Assembly (NCBI GenBank): GCA_003217835.1 | Contig: QHMQ01000099.1 | Span: 1 to 16,016, forward strand | Origin: Verrucomicrobiota bacterium | GTDB taxonomy: Bacteria > Verrucomicrobiota > Verrucomicrobiia > Chthoniobacterales > UBA10450 | Direction of reading: 5' to 3' | Length of the DNA: 16,016 nucleotides | Shown here: positions 1 to 7,622 of the stretch, piece after piece | How positions within the stretch are numbered: position 1 is the first letter of the stretch | Layout of the letters: each line of letters starts with the position of its first letter | Position numbers and translations under genes: made by a program | Notes under the pieces: model-generated | Told to the model about the DNA's origin: nothing | The model's input: only the letters and a program-made list of their open reading frames with translations | Database searches by the model: none

Positions 1-210
1 TGGCTGCTCAGGCCTCAACGGCACGAGAAACTTGACTGCTCGTATGACAGTAAGGTGAGAATCTTTGCGCCACTCGGTCAAAGCTGCAACGATTTCATCG
101 AGGATCACGACGCCAGGCACGATAGGAGTGCCAGGGAAATGCCCGGGCAAGCTGGGATGATCAGGGCCGATCGCGCGGCAAACTTCAAAGTTCAAACGGC
201 GAAGTTTCAC
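1..210 (-). CDS. Partial hotdog-fold 3-hydroxyacyl-ACP dehydratase (FabZ/ApeI-like), 3' end outside the window
   Basis: An open frame runs from a GTG at 210 to the window edge (70 codons, no stop). It carries the dehydratase signature GHFPGTPIVPGVVILDEI at residues 23-40. In FabZ-type enzymes the His of GHFPG is catalytic and an acidic residue sits 14 positions later; here these are His24 and Asp38. The Asp in place of the FabZ Glu suits the ApeI/ApeP-like branch that works on aryl-polyene or other specialised acyl chains rather than housekeeping FabZ (family knowledge plus inference). The start is chosen because GAGG lies 5 nt upstream of the GTG; an in-frame TTG at 252 is the alternative, and an in-frame TGA closes the frame just upstream of that. 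It lies about 90 bp downstream of the broken sulfotransferase on the same strand, so the two may share a transcript and a role in lipid modification. The gene would continue beyond base 1. Confidence 0.7.
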   Translation of the reverse strand, partial: MKLRRLNFEVCRAIGPDHPSLPGHFPGTPIVPGVVILDEIVAALTEWRKDSHLTVIRAVKFLVPLRPEQP

Positions 211-300
211 CCATGCCCTCAAATCCAGCAACTGGGCGACCAGAGCACCCAACGTGCTATTTGTTCATTCGTTTCAGAATCGGCTTCACGGACGCCTTTG

Positions 301-1570
301 CTATTTCTTAGCGAGCGCCTCGAGGCGTTCACGAGATTTGCCAACAACGTGCGTGGAGGAGAATCCGAACTGTTCGCAATAGGCCGCAAACGCTCTGGCG
401 GCTTCCGCCGGGTCAAAGCCAAACTGCGATAGATCATACCGATGATTGCCATATTGCTCCCGCGGCTGTCTGGCGAGTACGGCGCGCATTCGCTGTTCCG
501 CTTCAGGTGAGAGCAGCCAGACGGATCTCGAGGAAATCGAGGTCGCAAATGCGTTTGCGCGGCAATCGATCGCGTTCCTGCAAAAACGTATCAAGCGTTT
601 GTGACCAATACTGGATCGCGTCGCGGCAAACCATAAACGGATCCACCGCGTCGCTAAAGACACGGCGGAGGATCGTAATCAAACTTGATACCGAAGCCAT
701 TGCCTCGAGCGGCGCCCGATGAGTCTGCACGAAGAGTGCATCGGGATAGACGGAAAGGAGAGTTGGCAGGGCAGACATGTGTGTAGGGGCTTTTAGAATC
801 CAGCGCCGCGCGCCTCGGCGGAACTGTAGATGTTGCAGGAACCGACGATGATATTCGTATGCCGGCAGCAAATCTTGGCGGAAGAACCAAGCCCGATAGG
901 AGGGCACATAATACATCGTATCAAACTGATCACTCATGAAGCTGGGAGTCATGAGGCCGACACACTCCTGCGGGAGCTCCGCGCCTACGGCGTGCACGTG
1001 GCGAAATGTGGGCGCCAGCCAGTTGAGGCAGTTACACCTTTGAGTCGCGCGCTGAATTCGTCGTCGCTCATTGTCGCCTGTAGGTGGGGACGGCGTCATC
1101 ACCTCCCAAGTGAGCGGAACTCGATGTTCAGGGTCGGCAGCGAGCAAGGTGTGCAAGAGAGTGGTGCCGCTGCGAGGTAGGCCCACGATAAAGAGTGGTT
1201 CGCGGATTTCCTCCTGCGCAATACCACGGTAAAGCTGCCGATCCCGTTCCATCATCAAACGCGAACACAACGTGTGCAAGAGGTCGCTCCGAAGGGCGAT
1301 TCTTCCAATCAAGTTAAGTCGAGACTCGCGCTGGCAGGACTCAAGGAGCCGAGAGATGGCCTCGAAAAAATCGCCGCCGCCAAAATCATCGAGATCGCAG
1401 CGGCGCTTCGCGGTCTCGATCAAATTAACTGCAAGAAGTGGGGTGCGCTGAATTCGGGTTTTCTCCAGCAACGCGCCCCATCTATTTAGAAGCCGCACAG
1501 GCAAGAGAGGTCGAGTCTGTTCGAGGGTAGTCGTGGAGGTGGTCATTCGATTAACGCTATTGATCAACAT
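301..1570 (-). pseudogene. PAPS-dependent sulfotransferase family protein, reading frame broken near 519
   Basis: The first segment (503-1570, 355 codons) has the sulfotransferase hallmarks: the 5'-phosphosulfate loop FIVGLPRSGTTLLHTLL near residues 126-142, a WILKAPTHM segment, and the 3'-phosphate-binding region FVQTHRAPLEAMASVSSL. It then hits a stop after DLDFLEIRLAALT. The missing C-terminus is found in another minus-strand frame at 301-519, with SPEAEQRMRAVLARQPREQYG then NHRYDLSQFGFDP. This matches the family ending (P-x(n)-G-x-HRY-x-L-x-x-FGL...F-x-x-Y). Between the two parts the usual 'D-P...V..IY..FG' stretch, roughly 15 residues, is absent. A small deletion of a length not divisible by three therefore explains the break better than a one-base error. 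Enzymes of this family move sulfate from PAPS to small molecules, lipids or sugars; the substrate cannot be told. The start is ATG 1570 or the ATG at 1546. It may have served the same pathway as the downstream dehydratase. An assembly error is possible. Confidence 0.72.
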
Positions 1571-1701
1571 CCTGCCGGGTTTCGCGATGGGTGGCTATAA
1601 GACTTTAGGACAATGCCATGCCGCGTGCAGTAACTGTCAAGCAGGGAAACGTGGAGTTGAAGGCGGTTGCGCGTCGCGCGCAATCGCTCCATCGTGCGAG
1701 T

Positions 1702-2178
1702 ATGAAAACGGAGAAAGCCACATTCGGTGCGGGATGCTTTTGGGGCGTGGAAGAAACCTTCCGAAAATTGAAAGGCGTAGTCTCGACAGCCGCTGGCTAC
1801 GCAGGCGGTGCAAAAGAGAATCCGACCTACGAAGATGTTTGCACGGACGAGACCGGGCACGCCGAAGTGGTGGAAATCGAATTCGATCCATCGGAACTGA
1901 AATACGAAGAATTACTCGATGTTTTCTGGTCGAACCACAATCCAACGACCTTGAATCGGCAAGGTCCCGACGTCGGGATGCAATATCGCTCGGTGATTTT
2001 TTATCATTCGCCCGAGCAAAAGATGGCAGCAGACGCTTCCAGGGAAAAGATCGACAAAAGCGGGCGTTTTCACCTGTCGGTCGTAACGCAAGTCGAACCG
2101 GCGCCCAGGTTTTGGCGCGCGGAAGACTATCATCAGCGCTATCTCCAGAAGCGTGGCCAGGCGCACTGCGCGATTTGA
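1702..2178 (+). CDS. msrA: Peptide methionine (S)-S-oxide reductase MsrA
   Basis: MsrA reduces methionine-S-sulfoxide in oxidised proteins, using thioredoxin, in the cytoplasm. The 158-residue product begins MKTEKATFGAGCFWGVEETF. The catalytic Cys12 lies in the invariant GCFWG motif. Also present are GYAGG, TGHAEVVEIEFDP, FWSNHNPTTLNRQGPDVGMQYRS and the C-terminal YHQRYLQKR. A Cys three residues from the C-terminus (HCAI) is placed to be the resolving cysteine. The frame is open back to an ATG at 1618, but those extra 28 residues do not resemble the family, and ATG 1702 gives the normal compact length. It is the first gene of a probable two-gene unit with pgl, which starts 12 nt after its stop. 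It is divergent from the sulfotransferase, with about 130 bp between the starts for promoters; no clear -35/-10 was picked out. Identification is firm. Confidence 0.95.
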   Translation: MKTEKATFGAGCFWGVEETFRKLKGVVSTAAGYAGGAKENPTYEDVCTDETGHAEVVEIEFDPSELKYEELLDVFWSNHNPTTLNRQGPDVGMQYRSVIFYHSPEQKMAADASREKIDKSGRFHLSVVTQVEPAPRFWRAEDYHQRYLQKRGQAHCAI

Positions 2179-2190
2179 ATCCAATTGCGC

Positions 2191-2889
2191 ATGAGTCGCG
2201 AAGTGGTTCGCACGAAGAATCTTGCCGCCGACGCGGCGGATTTTATTCTTGATCAAGCACACAAAGCGATCGACGAGCGGAATGAATTTCGGATCGCACT
2301 TTCCGGGGGAAATACTCCCCGGCCAGTTTACGCAAGGCTCGCAACGATCGGGCGCGATCTGCCATGGGAGCGGATTCGGATCACGTTTGGAGATGAGCGT
2401 TGCGTCCCACCGGATGACCCGCAGAGCAATTTCCACATGGCACGCGAAACTCTCTTCGTTCCCGCCGCGATTCCCGAAGAATCGATCGCGCGCATGCGTG
2501 GTGAAATCGATCCGCAAATCGCGGCCTTGGAATATGAAGATCTTCTCGACCTATCAGCGAAGCAGCGCGGGGAACACATTTATCGACATGATCTGATTCT
2601 GCTCGGATTGGGCGGCGATGGGCACACCGCGTCTCTGTTTCCGGATACCGCCGGCCTCGACGAAACGAGGCGGCGAGTAATCGCGAATTTTGTGCCGAAA
2701 CTTAGTTCGTGGCGACTGACATTCACCTTTCCTCTCATCAATCATGCGCACCAGATTTGCTTCCTCGTGAACGCAACAAAAAACGCTGACTTGGTCGAGC
2801 GCGTTCTACGAGGCGATCTGCAACTGCCCGCATCGCGCGTCGTACCTACTGTTGGCAACGTGACCTGGATTCTTGGCTTGCCGTCTTGA
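2191..2889 (+). CDS. pgl: 6-phosphogluconolactonase (Pgl/DevB type)
   Basis: It hydrolyses 6-phosphogluconolactone to 6-phosphogluconate, the second step of the oxidative pentose phosphate pathway, in the cytoplasm. The 232-residue product has the glucosamine-6-phosphate-isomerase-like fold signature: ALSGGNTPRPVYARL (36-50), FGDERCVPPDDPQSNFHMA (66-84) and GLGGDGHTASLFP (139-151). The last contains the family's likely catalytic His (about 145). The ending GNVTWILGLPS is also typical. The frame also opens at a TTG at 2185, but ATG 2191 is preferred. It follows msrA by 12 nt on the same strand, so co-transcription is likely. Both genes serve oxidative-stress handling in a loose sense, because this pathway makes NADPH that feeds thioredoxin for MsrA (inference). 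No zwf or gnd is visible next to it. Confidence 0.93.
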   Translation: MSREVVRTKNLAADAADFILDQAHKAIDERNEFRIALSGGNTPRPVYARLATIGRDLPWERIRITFGDERCVPPDDPQSNFHMARETLFVPAAIPEESIARMRGEIDPQIAALEYEDLLDLSAKQRGEHIYRHDLILLGLGGDGHTASLFPDTAGLDETRRRVIANFVPKLSSWRLTFTFPLINHAHQICFLVNATKNADLVERVLRGDLQLPASRVVPTVGNVTWILGLPS

Positions 2890-2997
2890 AAGTTCGTTAG
2901 CTGAACGGACGGAATTTAAATTTGTCATCGCTGGCGCGATGCCGCCATCGACCCGGACACAAAGCTTAACGACTCAAAGTTTTGACAATCCAACGCT

Positions 2998-3402
2998 TCA
3001 ATATTGTTCGCCTTCGTCTTCTTTTGAAGGCATGACGCGATCGTCGATGGCGTAGGCATGAAGCATCACCGCGATTAAGTAGAAAAAAAAGAGACCGGCG
3101 CCGAAGCCCGCAGAGGCGATTGCGGCCAGAAACACGAAAATCCCGGCCGGAACCGCGCCAGCCATCCACAAGAAACCTGCAAGTCTGTGCCCTTTATAGA
3201 TATGCCCTAGCCCGGGGATAATACTTAACAACACCGCCATCGCATCGCTCGCTTTCCCTTCCGCCGTCTCCGTGGCGCCCCGCGTCCAATCACATCGATC
3301 GCAGCTCGTCGCGTCCTTCGGCAATAAATGTCCGCAATACGGACACGGCATTTTGTCGGCGCTGACTTCCTGCCGTTGGGTTGGCGCGTCAGTGTATTCC
3401 AA
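2998..3402 (-). CDS. Zinc-ribbon plus TM2-like small membrane protein, function unknown
   Basis: The 134-residue product has an N-terminal zinc ribbon with CPYC (Cys20, Cys23) and CDRC (Cys34, Cys37). A hydrophobic region follows from about 55 to 118, holding two or three membrane segments (about 55-65, 74-95 and 98-118). The stretch PGLGHIYKGHRLAGFLW at 63-79 resembles the TM2/DUF5683-type turn between helices. The tail is short and acidic (SKEDEGEQY). The start codon is TTG at 3402. It is supported by a perfect AGGAGG at 3412-3407, 4 nt upstream, whereas the next Met (residue 18) would cut into the zinc ribbon. It is divergent from the Nif3-family gene with 121 bp between starts and convergent with pgl. 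Function is not known to me; a role as a membrane-anchored zinc-ribbon protein is as far as the sequence goes. Confidence 0.8.
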   Translation of the reverse strand: MEYTDAPTQRQEVSADKMPCPYCGHLLPKDATSCDRCDWTRGATETAEGKASDAMAVLLSIIPGLGHIYKGHRLAGFLWMAGAVPAGIFVFLAAIASAGFGAGLFFFYLIAVMLHAYAIDDRVMPSKEDEGEQY

Positions 3403-3406
3403 ACTT

Positions 3407-3412
3407 CCTCCT
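3407..3412 (-). promoter_or_regulatory. Consensus ribosome binding site that decides a TTG start
   Basis: On the minus strand AGGAGG stands 4 nt before the TTG of the zinc-ribbon membrane protein. It is the strongest Shine-Dalgarno match I noticed in the window and is the main reason for choosing this non-ATG start. Confidence 0.7.
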
Positions 3413-3523
3413 AACGATCAAGGCAACCTCACAAGACGCATTGAATTCGTCAAGCAAACTTATGAAGGGCCGGGATAGTAATCAGCGGTGCAAATTTCTT
3501 AAGGGTGGTTCAAATTATCGCTG

Positions 3524-4279
3524 ATGGCATCACTCATCCAAATAGTCCGATGCTTGGACAAATATTTGCGCATTCGCGAAATTGAGGATTGGCCAAATGC
3601 GTTAAACGGTTTGCAGATAGAAAATTCGGATCGGGTCACAAAAATTGGCGCAGCGGTGGATGTCTCCACGCGCGTCTTGATGGAGGGCGCAAAGAGAGAT
3701 GTCGATCTTTTGCTTCTGCATCACGGATTGCTCTGGTCCGGATTGCAACCGGTGACCGGTGCGTTATATCGACAATTAAAGCTCGCGCTGGAAAACGACA
3801 TCGCGCTTTACAGCGCGCACCTTCCTCTCGACATCCATCCGAAGGTTGGCAACAACGCGCAACTGGCAACGACAATTGGATTGAGATCGACAGCGCCATT
3901 TTTTAAAGAGAAAGGGCAGTTTATTGGCTTGAAAGCGCGCGCTTCGCTGCCACGAGAAAAGCTCATCCGCAAATTGCGCAGAGCGCTGGCCGGCCCCGTG
4001 AAGACGTTCAACTTCGGCCCGAAGAAGACGCATACGATCGGCATCATTACCGGCGGCGCTGGTTCGGAGATTCACCGCATTGCTGGAGAAAAGATCGACA
4101 CCTTCATTACGGGCGAAGCGCCGCATTGGGCCGCTGTCGCCGCCGAAGAGCTTGGGATTAACCTTTTGCTCGGCGGCCATTACGCCACCGAAACCTTCGG
4201 CGTAAAAGCCCTCGCCGCACATTTGTCCAAACGGTTCAAGATTTCATGGACATTCATCGATTGTCCAACTGGGCTTTGA
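3524..4279 (+). CDS. Nif3-like dinuclear metal center protein (YbgI/DUF34 family)
   Basis: The family folds into ring-shaped hexamers with a dinuclear metal site. Members are annotated as 'GTP cyclohydrolase 1 type 2', but the true substrate is generally unsettled. The 251-residue product is the short form without the inserted PII-like domain. Visible signatures are WPNALNGLQIEN (residues about 23-34), AAVDVSTRVL, the metal-binding LLLHHGLLWSG (about 63-73), SAHLPLDIHPKVGNNAQLA with a metal-binding His, and the C-terminal TGEAPHWAAVAAEE then GGHYATETFGVKAL, with further His and Glu ligands. All expected ligand positions seem present, so the protein is probably functional. ATG 3524 gives a natural start (MASLIQIVRCLDKYL). 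It stands alone, with no same-strand partner close enough for an operon, and is divergent from the zinc-ribbon protein. The family is certain; its cellular job is not. Confidence 0.9.
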   Translation: MASLIQIVRCLDKYLRIREIEDWPNALNGLQIENSDRVTKIGAAVDVSTRVLMEGAKRDVDLLLLHHGLLWSGLQPVTGALYRQLKLALENDIALYSAHLPLDIHPKVGNNAQLATTIGLRSTAPFFKEKGQFIGLKARASLPREKLIRKLRRALAGPVKTFNFGPKKTHTIGIITGGAGSEIHRIAGEKIDTFITGEAPHWAAVAAEELGINLLLGGHYATETFGVKALAAHLSKRFKISWTFIDCPTGL

Positions 4280-4413
4280 CGTCGAACTCAATCGCGAAAG
4301 CTTTTGCCAACGCAACGCGGGCGATGTCAGGCCTTCTTGTTAGATTTGGCAACAGTTGTGCCCAGTTGCTGCCCGCGAGCGGCGGTACGCTGTGCGTCAG
4401 CCCCGCGACCCCA

Positions 4414-4662
4414 CTAATAGAATTTGTAATCGAAAACTTGCCAGCTGTCCGTCTCGCTCGTGAGAACAATAGCTTCCGCTGCAACGCCTTTACGTTCAAA
4501 TGATGTCTTGAAGAGAATCAGCTGGCATTGGCCGAGCGCTTGCGACGAAAAATGGCCGCACATGTGCGGGCAGACCGCTCTTATCCTTGCTTCAGCGACG
4601 TGGTTAGCGAATCGAGCAGCTCTGACCAGCTGGCCGACGCTCGGCCTGTCGCAAGGTCGCAC
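4414..4662 (-). pseudogene. Possible gene remnant: C-terminus of a DUF4019/NTF2-like protein
   Basis: On the minus strand a frame ends with ILFKTSFERKGVAAEAIVL then TSETDSWQVFDYKFY and a stop. This resembles the C-terminal strands of small secreted DUF4019-type proteins (pattern 'y.TsFe.K..a.E.v.l..e.d.sW.v.gY'). Upstream the frame continues only weakly, with no signal peptide or convincing N-terminal half before the murJ start at 4711. The N-terminal part seems lost or scrambled by frameshifts, and two other frames in the same stretch are also open for some distance. The whole stretch 4280-4710 otherwise holds nothing I can recognise apart from a short imperfect repeat around 4349-4371. The assignment rests on a short motif and is tentative. 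An alternative is that it is simply noncoding spacer between a convergent pair. Confidence 0.3.
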
Positions 4663-4710
4663 TCTTTTTTTTGCTTTCGGAAATCCTGGGACACTGTTCT
4701 TTGTTCGCCG

Positions 4711-6306
4711 ATGACTGCGGTGGAGAATCGGCGAGTGAGTACGCGCGCGACGGGAGTCGTCGCCATCGCCATTCTGTGCAGTCGTGTGCTCGGTTTGATC
4801 CGGGAGATGGTGTTTGCCGGTCTCTTTGGCGCGGGAAAAAATCTCGACGCGTTCCTAATGGCATTTCGACTGCCAAATCTGCTGCGTGATTTGTTCGCTG
4901 AGGGCGCGCTTTCAACGGCCTTCATTACGACGTTTTCGAAGAAGATCGCCGTTGAGGGCGACGAAGCGGCGTGGCGATTGGCGAACAAAGTTGCGACGCT
5001 CACGGCGGTTTTCATGAGCGCAGTGACGCTGCTCGGCATCATATTCGCGCCGCAGCTTGTCGATCTTTTGACATGGGGGAGTTGGTCGCCGGATAAAACG
5101 GCGCTGACGATTTTGCTCACGCGAGTCATGTGGCCGTTCATGCTGCTCGTGTCGCTGGCAGCGCTCGTGATGGGAATTCTCAATGCGAAACACGTCTTCG
5201 GCCCACCGGCCATGGCGTCGAGTTATTTTAATCTTGGTTCAATTATCGGCGGCGTGGCAATCGGCTGGTGGCTCGATCCCCATTTCGGCGCGCGTTCGCT
5301 CGTGGGCTTGGCAATTGGGACGCTCATCGGCGGCGCGTGGCAGTTAACGGGGCAATTCCCTTCGCTGTGGCGCGTCGGCTACAAGTATCGCGCCGATTTT
5401 CAATGGCGCGACCAAGGTGTGCGCACGGTGCTTGAGCTGATGGGACCTGCCGTGATTGCCGCCAGTGCTGTGCAGGTGAATGTGCTCATCAACAGCGGAT
5501 TTGCGGCGAGTCTCGGCAACGGACCGGTGAGCTGGTTAAACATTGCGTTTCGCCTGATGCAGTTGCCACTCGGAATTTTCGGTGTCGCCATCGGCACGGT
5601 TACACTTCCGTTGGTATCGAAAAGCGCGGCAGTTGGAAACATAGACGAATTCCGCGCGATTCTTGCTCGCGGAATGCGGCTCGCGTTTTTGCTCACCATT
5701 CCCTCGGCGATTGGGCTCGCAATGCTTGCATCGCCGATCATCAGCGTCATCTACGAGCACGGGCGATTCACCGCCGAAATGACGCGGCAGACTGCCGGCG
5801 CACTCCAATTTTACGCGATTGGCCTCGTTTCGTATGCAGTGTTAAAAGTGCTGACCCCGGCGTTTTACGCGATCGGCCAACGCAACACGCCAATGATCGT
5901 GAGCTTTCTCGCGATTGGCGCGAATCTTTTTCTCAATTGGCTTTTTACGTTCCGGCTTGGCTTGGGACATCGCGGCCTCGCGTTTTCGACAAGCCTCGTT
6001 GCGACGATCAATTTTCTTTTGCTTTATGCTCTGATGCGGCGCCACACGCGCAGGCTGGAAACGCGCCAGATGCTACTCGGCATCGGAAAAATTTGTCTGG
6101 CCGGCGGATTGCTGGCGTTGGTTTGCTGGGCCGCGAATCACTGGTGGCTCGATGCGTGGGCGCGTCTGCGCTTTCTCCAAAAGCTAGGCGGACTACTTGT
6201 TGCGATCACGTTTGGTGCAGTGACGTTTTTTGGCAGCGCATTTTTGCTGCGTGTGCCTGAAGTGCAGGATCTCCTCGATCTTCTCCGGCGACGGATCGGT
6301 CGCTGA
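4711..6306 (+). CDS. murJ: Lipid II flippase MurJ (MviN)
   Basis: MurJ moves undecaprenyl-linked peptidoglycan precursor (lipid II) across the inner membrane. The 531-residue product is dominated by hydrophobic helices. It starts with the family's most conserved block: SRVLGLIREMVFAGLFGAG followed by DAFLMAFRLPNLLRDLFAEGALSTAF, holding the cavity-lining Arg and Asp residues. Later blocks such as MGPAVIAASAVQVNVLIN, LPLGIFGVAIGTVTLPLVSK and YEHGRF are equally typical. The ATG at 4711 gives the usual N-terminus; the frame stays open back to 4528, but that extension is polar, unlike the family, and overlaps the remnant on the other strand. No strong Shine-Dalgarno precedes 4711. It forms a single-gene unit closed by the hairpin terminator at 6337-6359. 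Identification is firm; the exact start is less so. Confidence 0.94.
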   Translation: MTAVENRRVSTRATGVVAIAILCSRVLGLIREMVFAGLFGAGKNLDAFLMAFRLPNLLRDLFAEGALSTAFITTFSKKIAVEGDEAAWRLANKVATLTAVFMSAVTLLGIIFAPQLVDLLTWGSWSPDKTALTILLTRVMWPFMLLVSLAALVMGILNAKHVFGPPAMASSYFNLGSIIGGVAIGWWLDPHFGARSLVGLAIGTLIGGAWQLTGQFPSLWRVGYKYRADFQWRDQGVRTVLELMGPAVIAASAVQVNVLINSGFAASLGNGPVSWLNIAFRLMQLPLGIFGVAIGTVTLPLVSKSAAVGNIDEFRAILARGMRLAFLLTIPSAIGLAMLASPIISVIYEHGRFTAEMTRQTAGALQFYAIGLVSYAVLKVLTPAFYAIGQRNTPMIVSFLAIGANLFLNWLFTFRLGLGHRGLAFSTSLVATINFLLLYALMRRHTRRLETRQMLLGIGKICLAGGLLALVCWAANHWWLDAWARLRFLQKLGGLLVAITFGAVTFFGSAFLLRVPEVQDLLDLLRRRIGR

Positions 6307-6336
6307 AACCACGGAGCGCAGTTCCAACCGGCGAGG

Positions 6337-6359
6337 GCGCTTGAGAAAGCGCTTTTTTT
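6337..6359 (+). terminator. Intrinsic terminator of murJ
   Basis: The plus strand shows GCGCTT, loop GAGA, AAGCGC, followed at once by seven T (6353-6359). The 6-bp stem with a tetraloop and U-tract is a standard Rho-independent terminator. It starts 30 nt after the murJ stop and ends just before the stop codon of the convergent PLP-enzyme gene. No T-tract exists on the minus strand, so it acts in one direction. Confidence 0.88.
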
Positions 6360-6360
6360 A

Positions 6361-7476
6361 TTATCGAAGTGCTTGATCCAGATCCCCGACTAGATCGTCG
6401 GCATTCTCGAGACCGATCGACAACCGCAAAAGATTCTCCGGAGAAGTCGTTCCCATACCTTCAATCGATGCGCGATGCTCGATCAAGCTTTCCACGCCGC
6501 CCAAACTGGTCGCGCGAATGAAGATTTTCGTTCTTTCTGCGACGGACATCGCCGCCTTGGGTCCACCTTTGACCTGGAAGGAGAGCATTCCGCCGAACAT
6601 CGACATCTGGCGCTTGGCGATTTCGTGTCCCGGATGGAAATCCAATCCTGGATAATGCACACATTCGACTTGTGAATGTCGGATCAGAAAAGCCGCGACC
6701 TTCATCGCGTTTTCCGAATGCGCGCGCATCCGCCACGGCAGCGTGCGCATTCCCCGCAAAATCAGCCAGCAATCGAAAGGCGAGGGGACCGCGCCGCCGC
6801 AATATTGAATGCTACGAATACGCTGGAAGAATTCCATGTCGATCTTTGCGACGACAATTCCACCAGCCACGTCGCAATGGCCGCCGAAGTATTTTGTCGT
6901 GGAATGCAGAATCAGGTCGGCGCCGAGATCGAACGGGCGCTGCAACACCGGAGCCCATGTATTGTCGCAAACACAGAGCACTCCGGCGTCGTGAACGATC
7001 TGCATGACCGCTGCAATGTCGACGATCTTTAGGAGCGGATTTGAGGGCGTTTCCATCCAGGCGAGTTTTGTTTTCTTCCGAAGCGCCTTTTTGACGGCAG
7101 CCAGGTCGCTCATGTCGATGAAATCGGCTTCCAGTCCCCAGCGCAGAAATATTTCGCGAAGCAATCGCGACGTGCCGTAATAAGCATCGACATGCGCAAG
7201 AACATGATCTCCGGGCCTCATCGCTTGGAAAATGGCCATAGTTGCGCCCGTTCCTGAACCAAATGCCGCAGCTCCCGCGCCGCCTTCGAGCGCGCTAATT
7301 CCTTGTTCCAGCGCCTGACGATTTGGATTGTTGTTGCGCGTGTACATGAACCCGCGCGAGTAGCCTCCTTCGACATCGCGCTCGAACGTCGTGGATAGGT
7401 GAATAGGTGCGGACACAGCACCGGTCGCGAGGTCGATGGTGTGTCCGGCGTGAACGGCTACAGTTTCAATTTTCAT
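6361..7476 (-). CDS. Trans-sulfuration PLP enzyme (cystathionine gamma-synthase / beta- or gamma-lyase family)
   Basis: This is a Cys/Met-metabolism PLP-dependent enzyme of 371 residues, close to the usual 370-400. Seen are VHAG near the start, PIHLSTTF, YTRNNNPNRQALE (Tyr45, Arg47, contacting PLP phosphate of the neighbour subunit in the family), EGGAGAAAFGSGTGA, YYGTSRL, ETPSNP, VCDNTWAPV (Asp171, pairing with the pyridine nitrogen) and LILHSTTKYFGGH, with the Schiff-base Lys195. The ending SIGLENADDLVGDLDQAL is typical. The motifs do not separate cystathionine gamma-synthase (homocysteine made from an O-acylhomoserine) from cystathionine beta- or gamma-lyase, so no symbol is given. It is divergent from glutamate dehydrogenase with about 146 bp between starts, which must hold promoters for both. 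It is convergent with murJ. Confidence 0.92.
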   Translation of the reverse strand: MKIETVAVHAGHTIDLATGAVSAPIHLSTTFERDVEGGYSRGFMYTRNNNPNRQALEQGISALEGGAGAAAFGSGTGATMAIFQAMRPGDHVLAHVDAYYGTSRLLREIFLRWGLEADFIDMSDLAAVKKALRKKTKLAWMETPSNPLLKIVDIAAVMQIVHDAGVLCVCDNTWAPVLQRPFDLGADLILHSTTKYFGGHCDVAGGIVVAKIDMEFFQRIRSIQYCGGAVPSPFDCWLILRGMRTLPWRMRAHSENAMKVAAFLIRHSQVECVHYPGLDFHPGHEIAKRQMSMFGGMLSFQVKGGPKAAMSVAERTKIFIRATSLGGVESLIEHRASIEGMGTTSPENLLRLSIGLENADDLVGDLDQALR

Positions 7477-7622
7477 CTCGACTGATTTTTAAAGGGAACG
7501 CTACGGATTCCAAAGGTGATTGTCGATCTCAAGCAATGGTTTCGATTTGACGGCTCGATTTGGCCAGCGCAAATAGCAACTGCATTTCGCACTCGGATGT
7601 CCTAACTTCCGAATTCCTTCAC

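Noticed and set aside
55..432. Plus-strand ORF of 125 codons at the left edge
   Set aside because: It lies opposite the dehydratase and the sulfotransferase C-terminus, both of which have family motifs; the plus-strand translation has none.
1533..2252. Plus-strand ORF of 239 codons overlapping msrA
   Set aside because: It is a shadow in another frame of msrA, which has all the MsrA motifs. The shadow is Arg/Ser-rich without domains.
4349..4371. Short direct and inverted repeat (CAGTTG twice, with GCAAC/GTTGC)
   Set aside because: Only two imperfect 10-11 nt units, with no target duplication or repeated copies elsewhere; chance is adequate.
4528..4710. 61-codon N-terminal extension of murJ
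   Set aside because: The extension is polar, with no similarity to the MurJ N-terminus. The ATG at 4711 sits at the usual distance from the first conserved helix.
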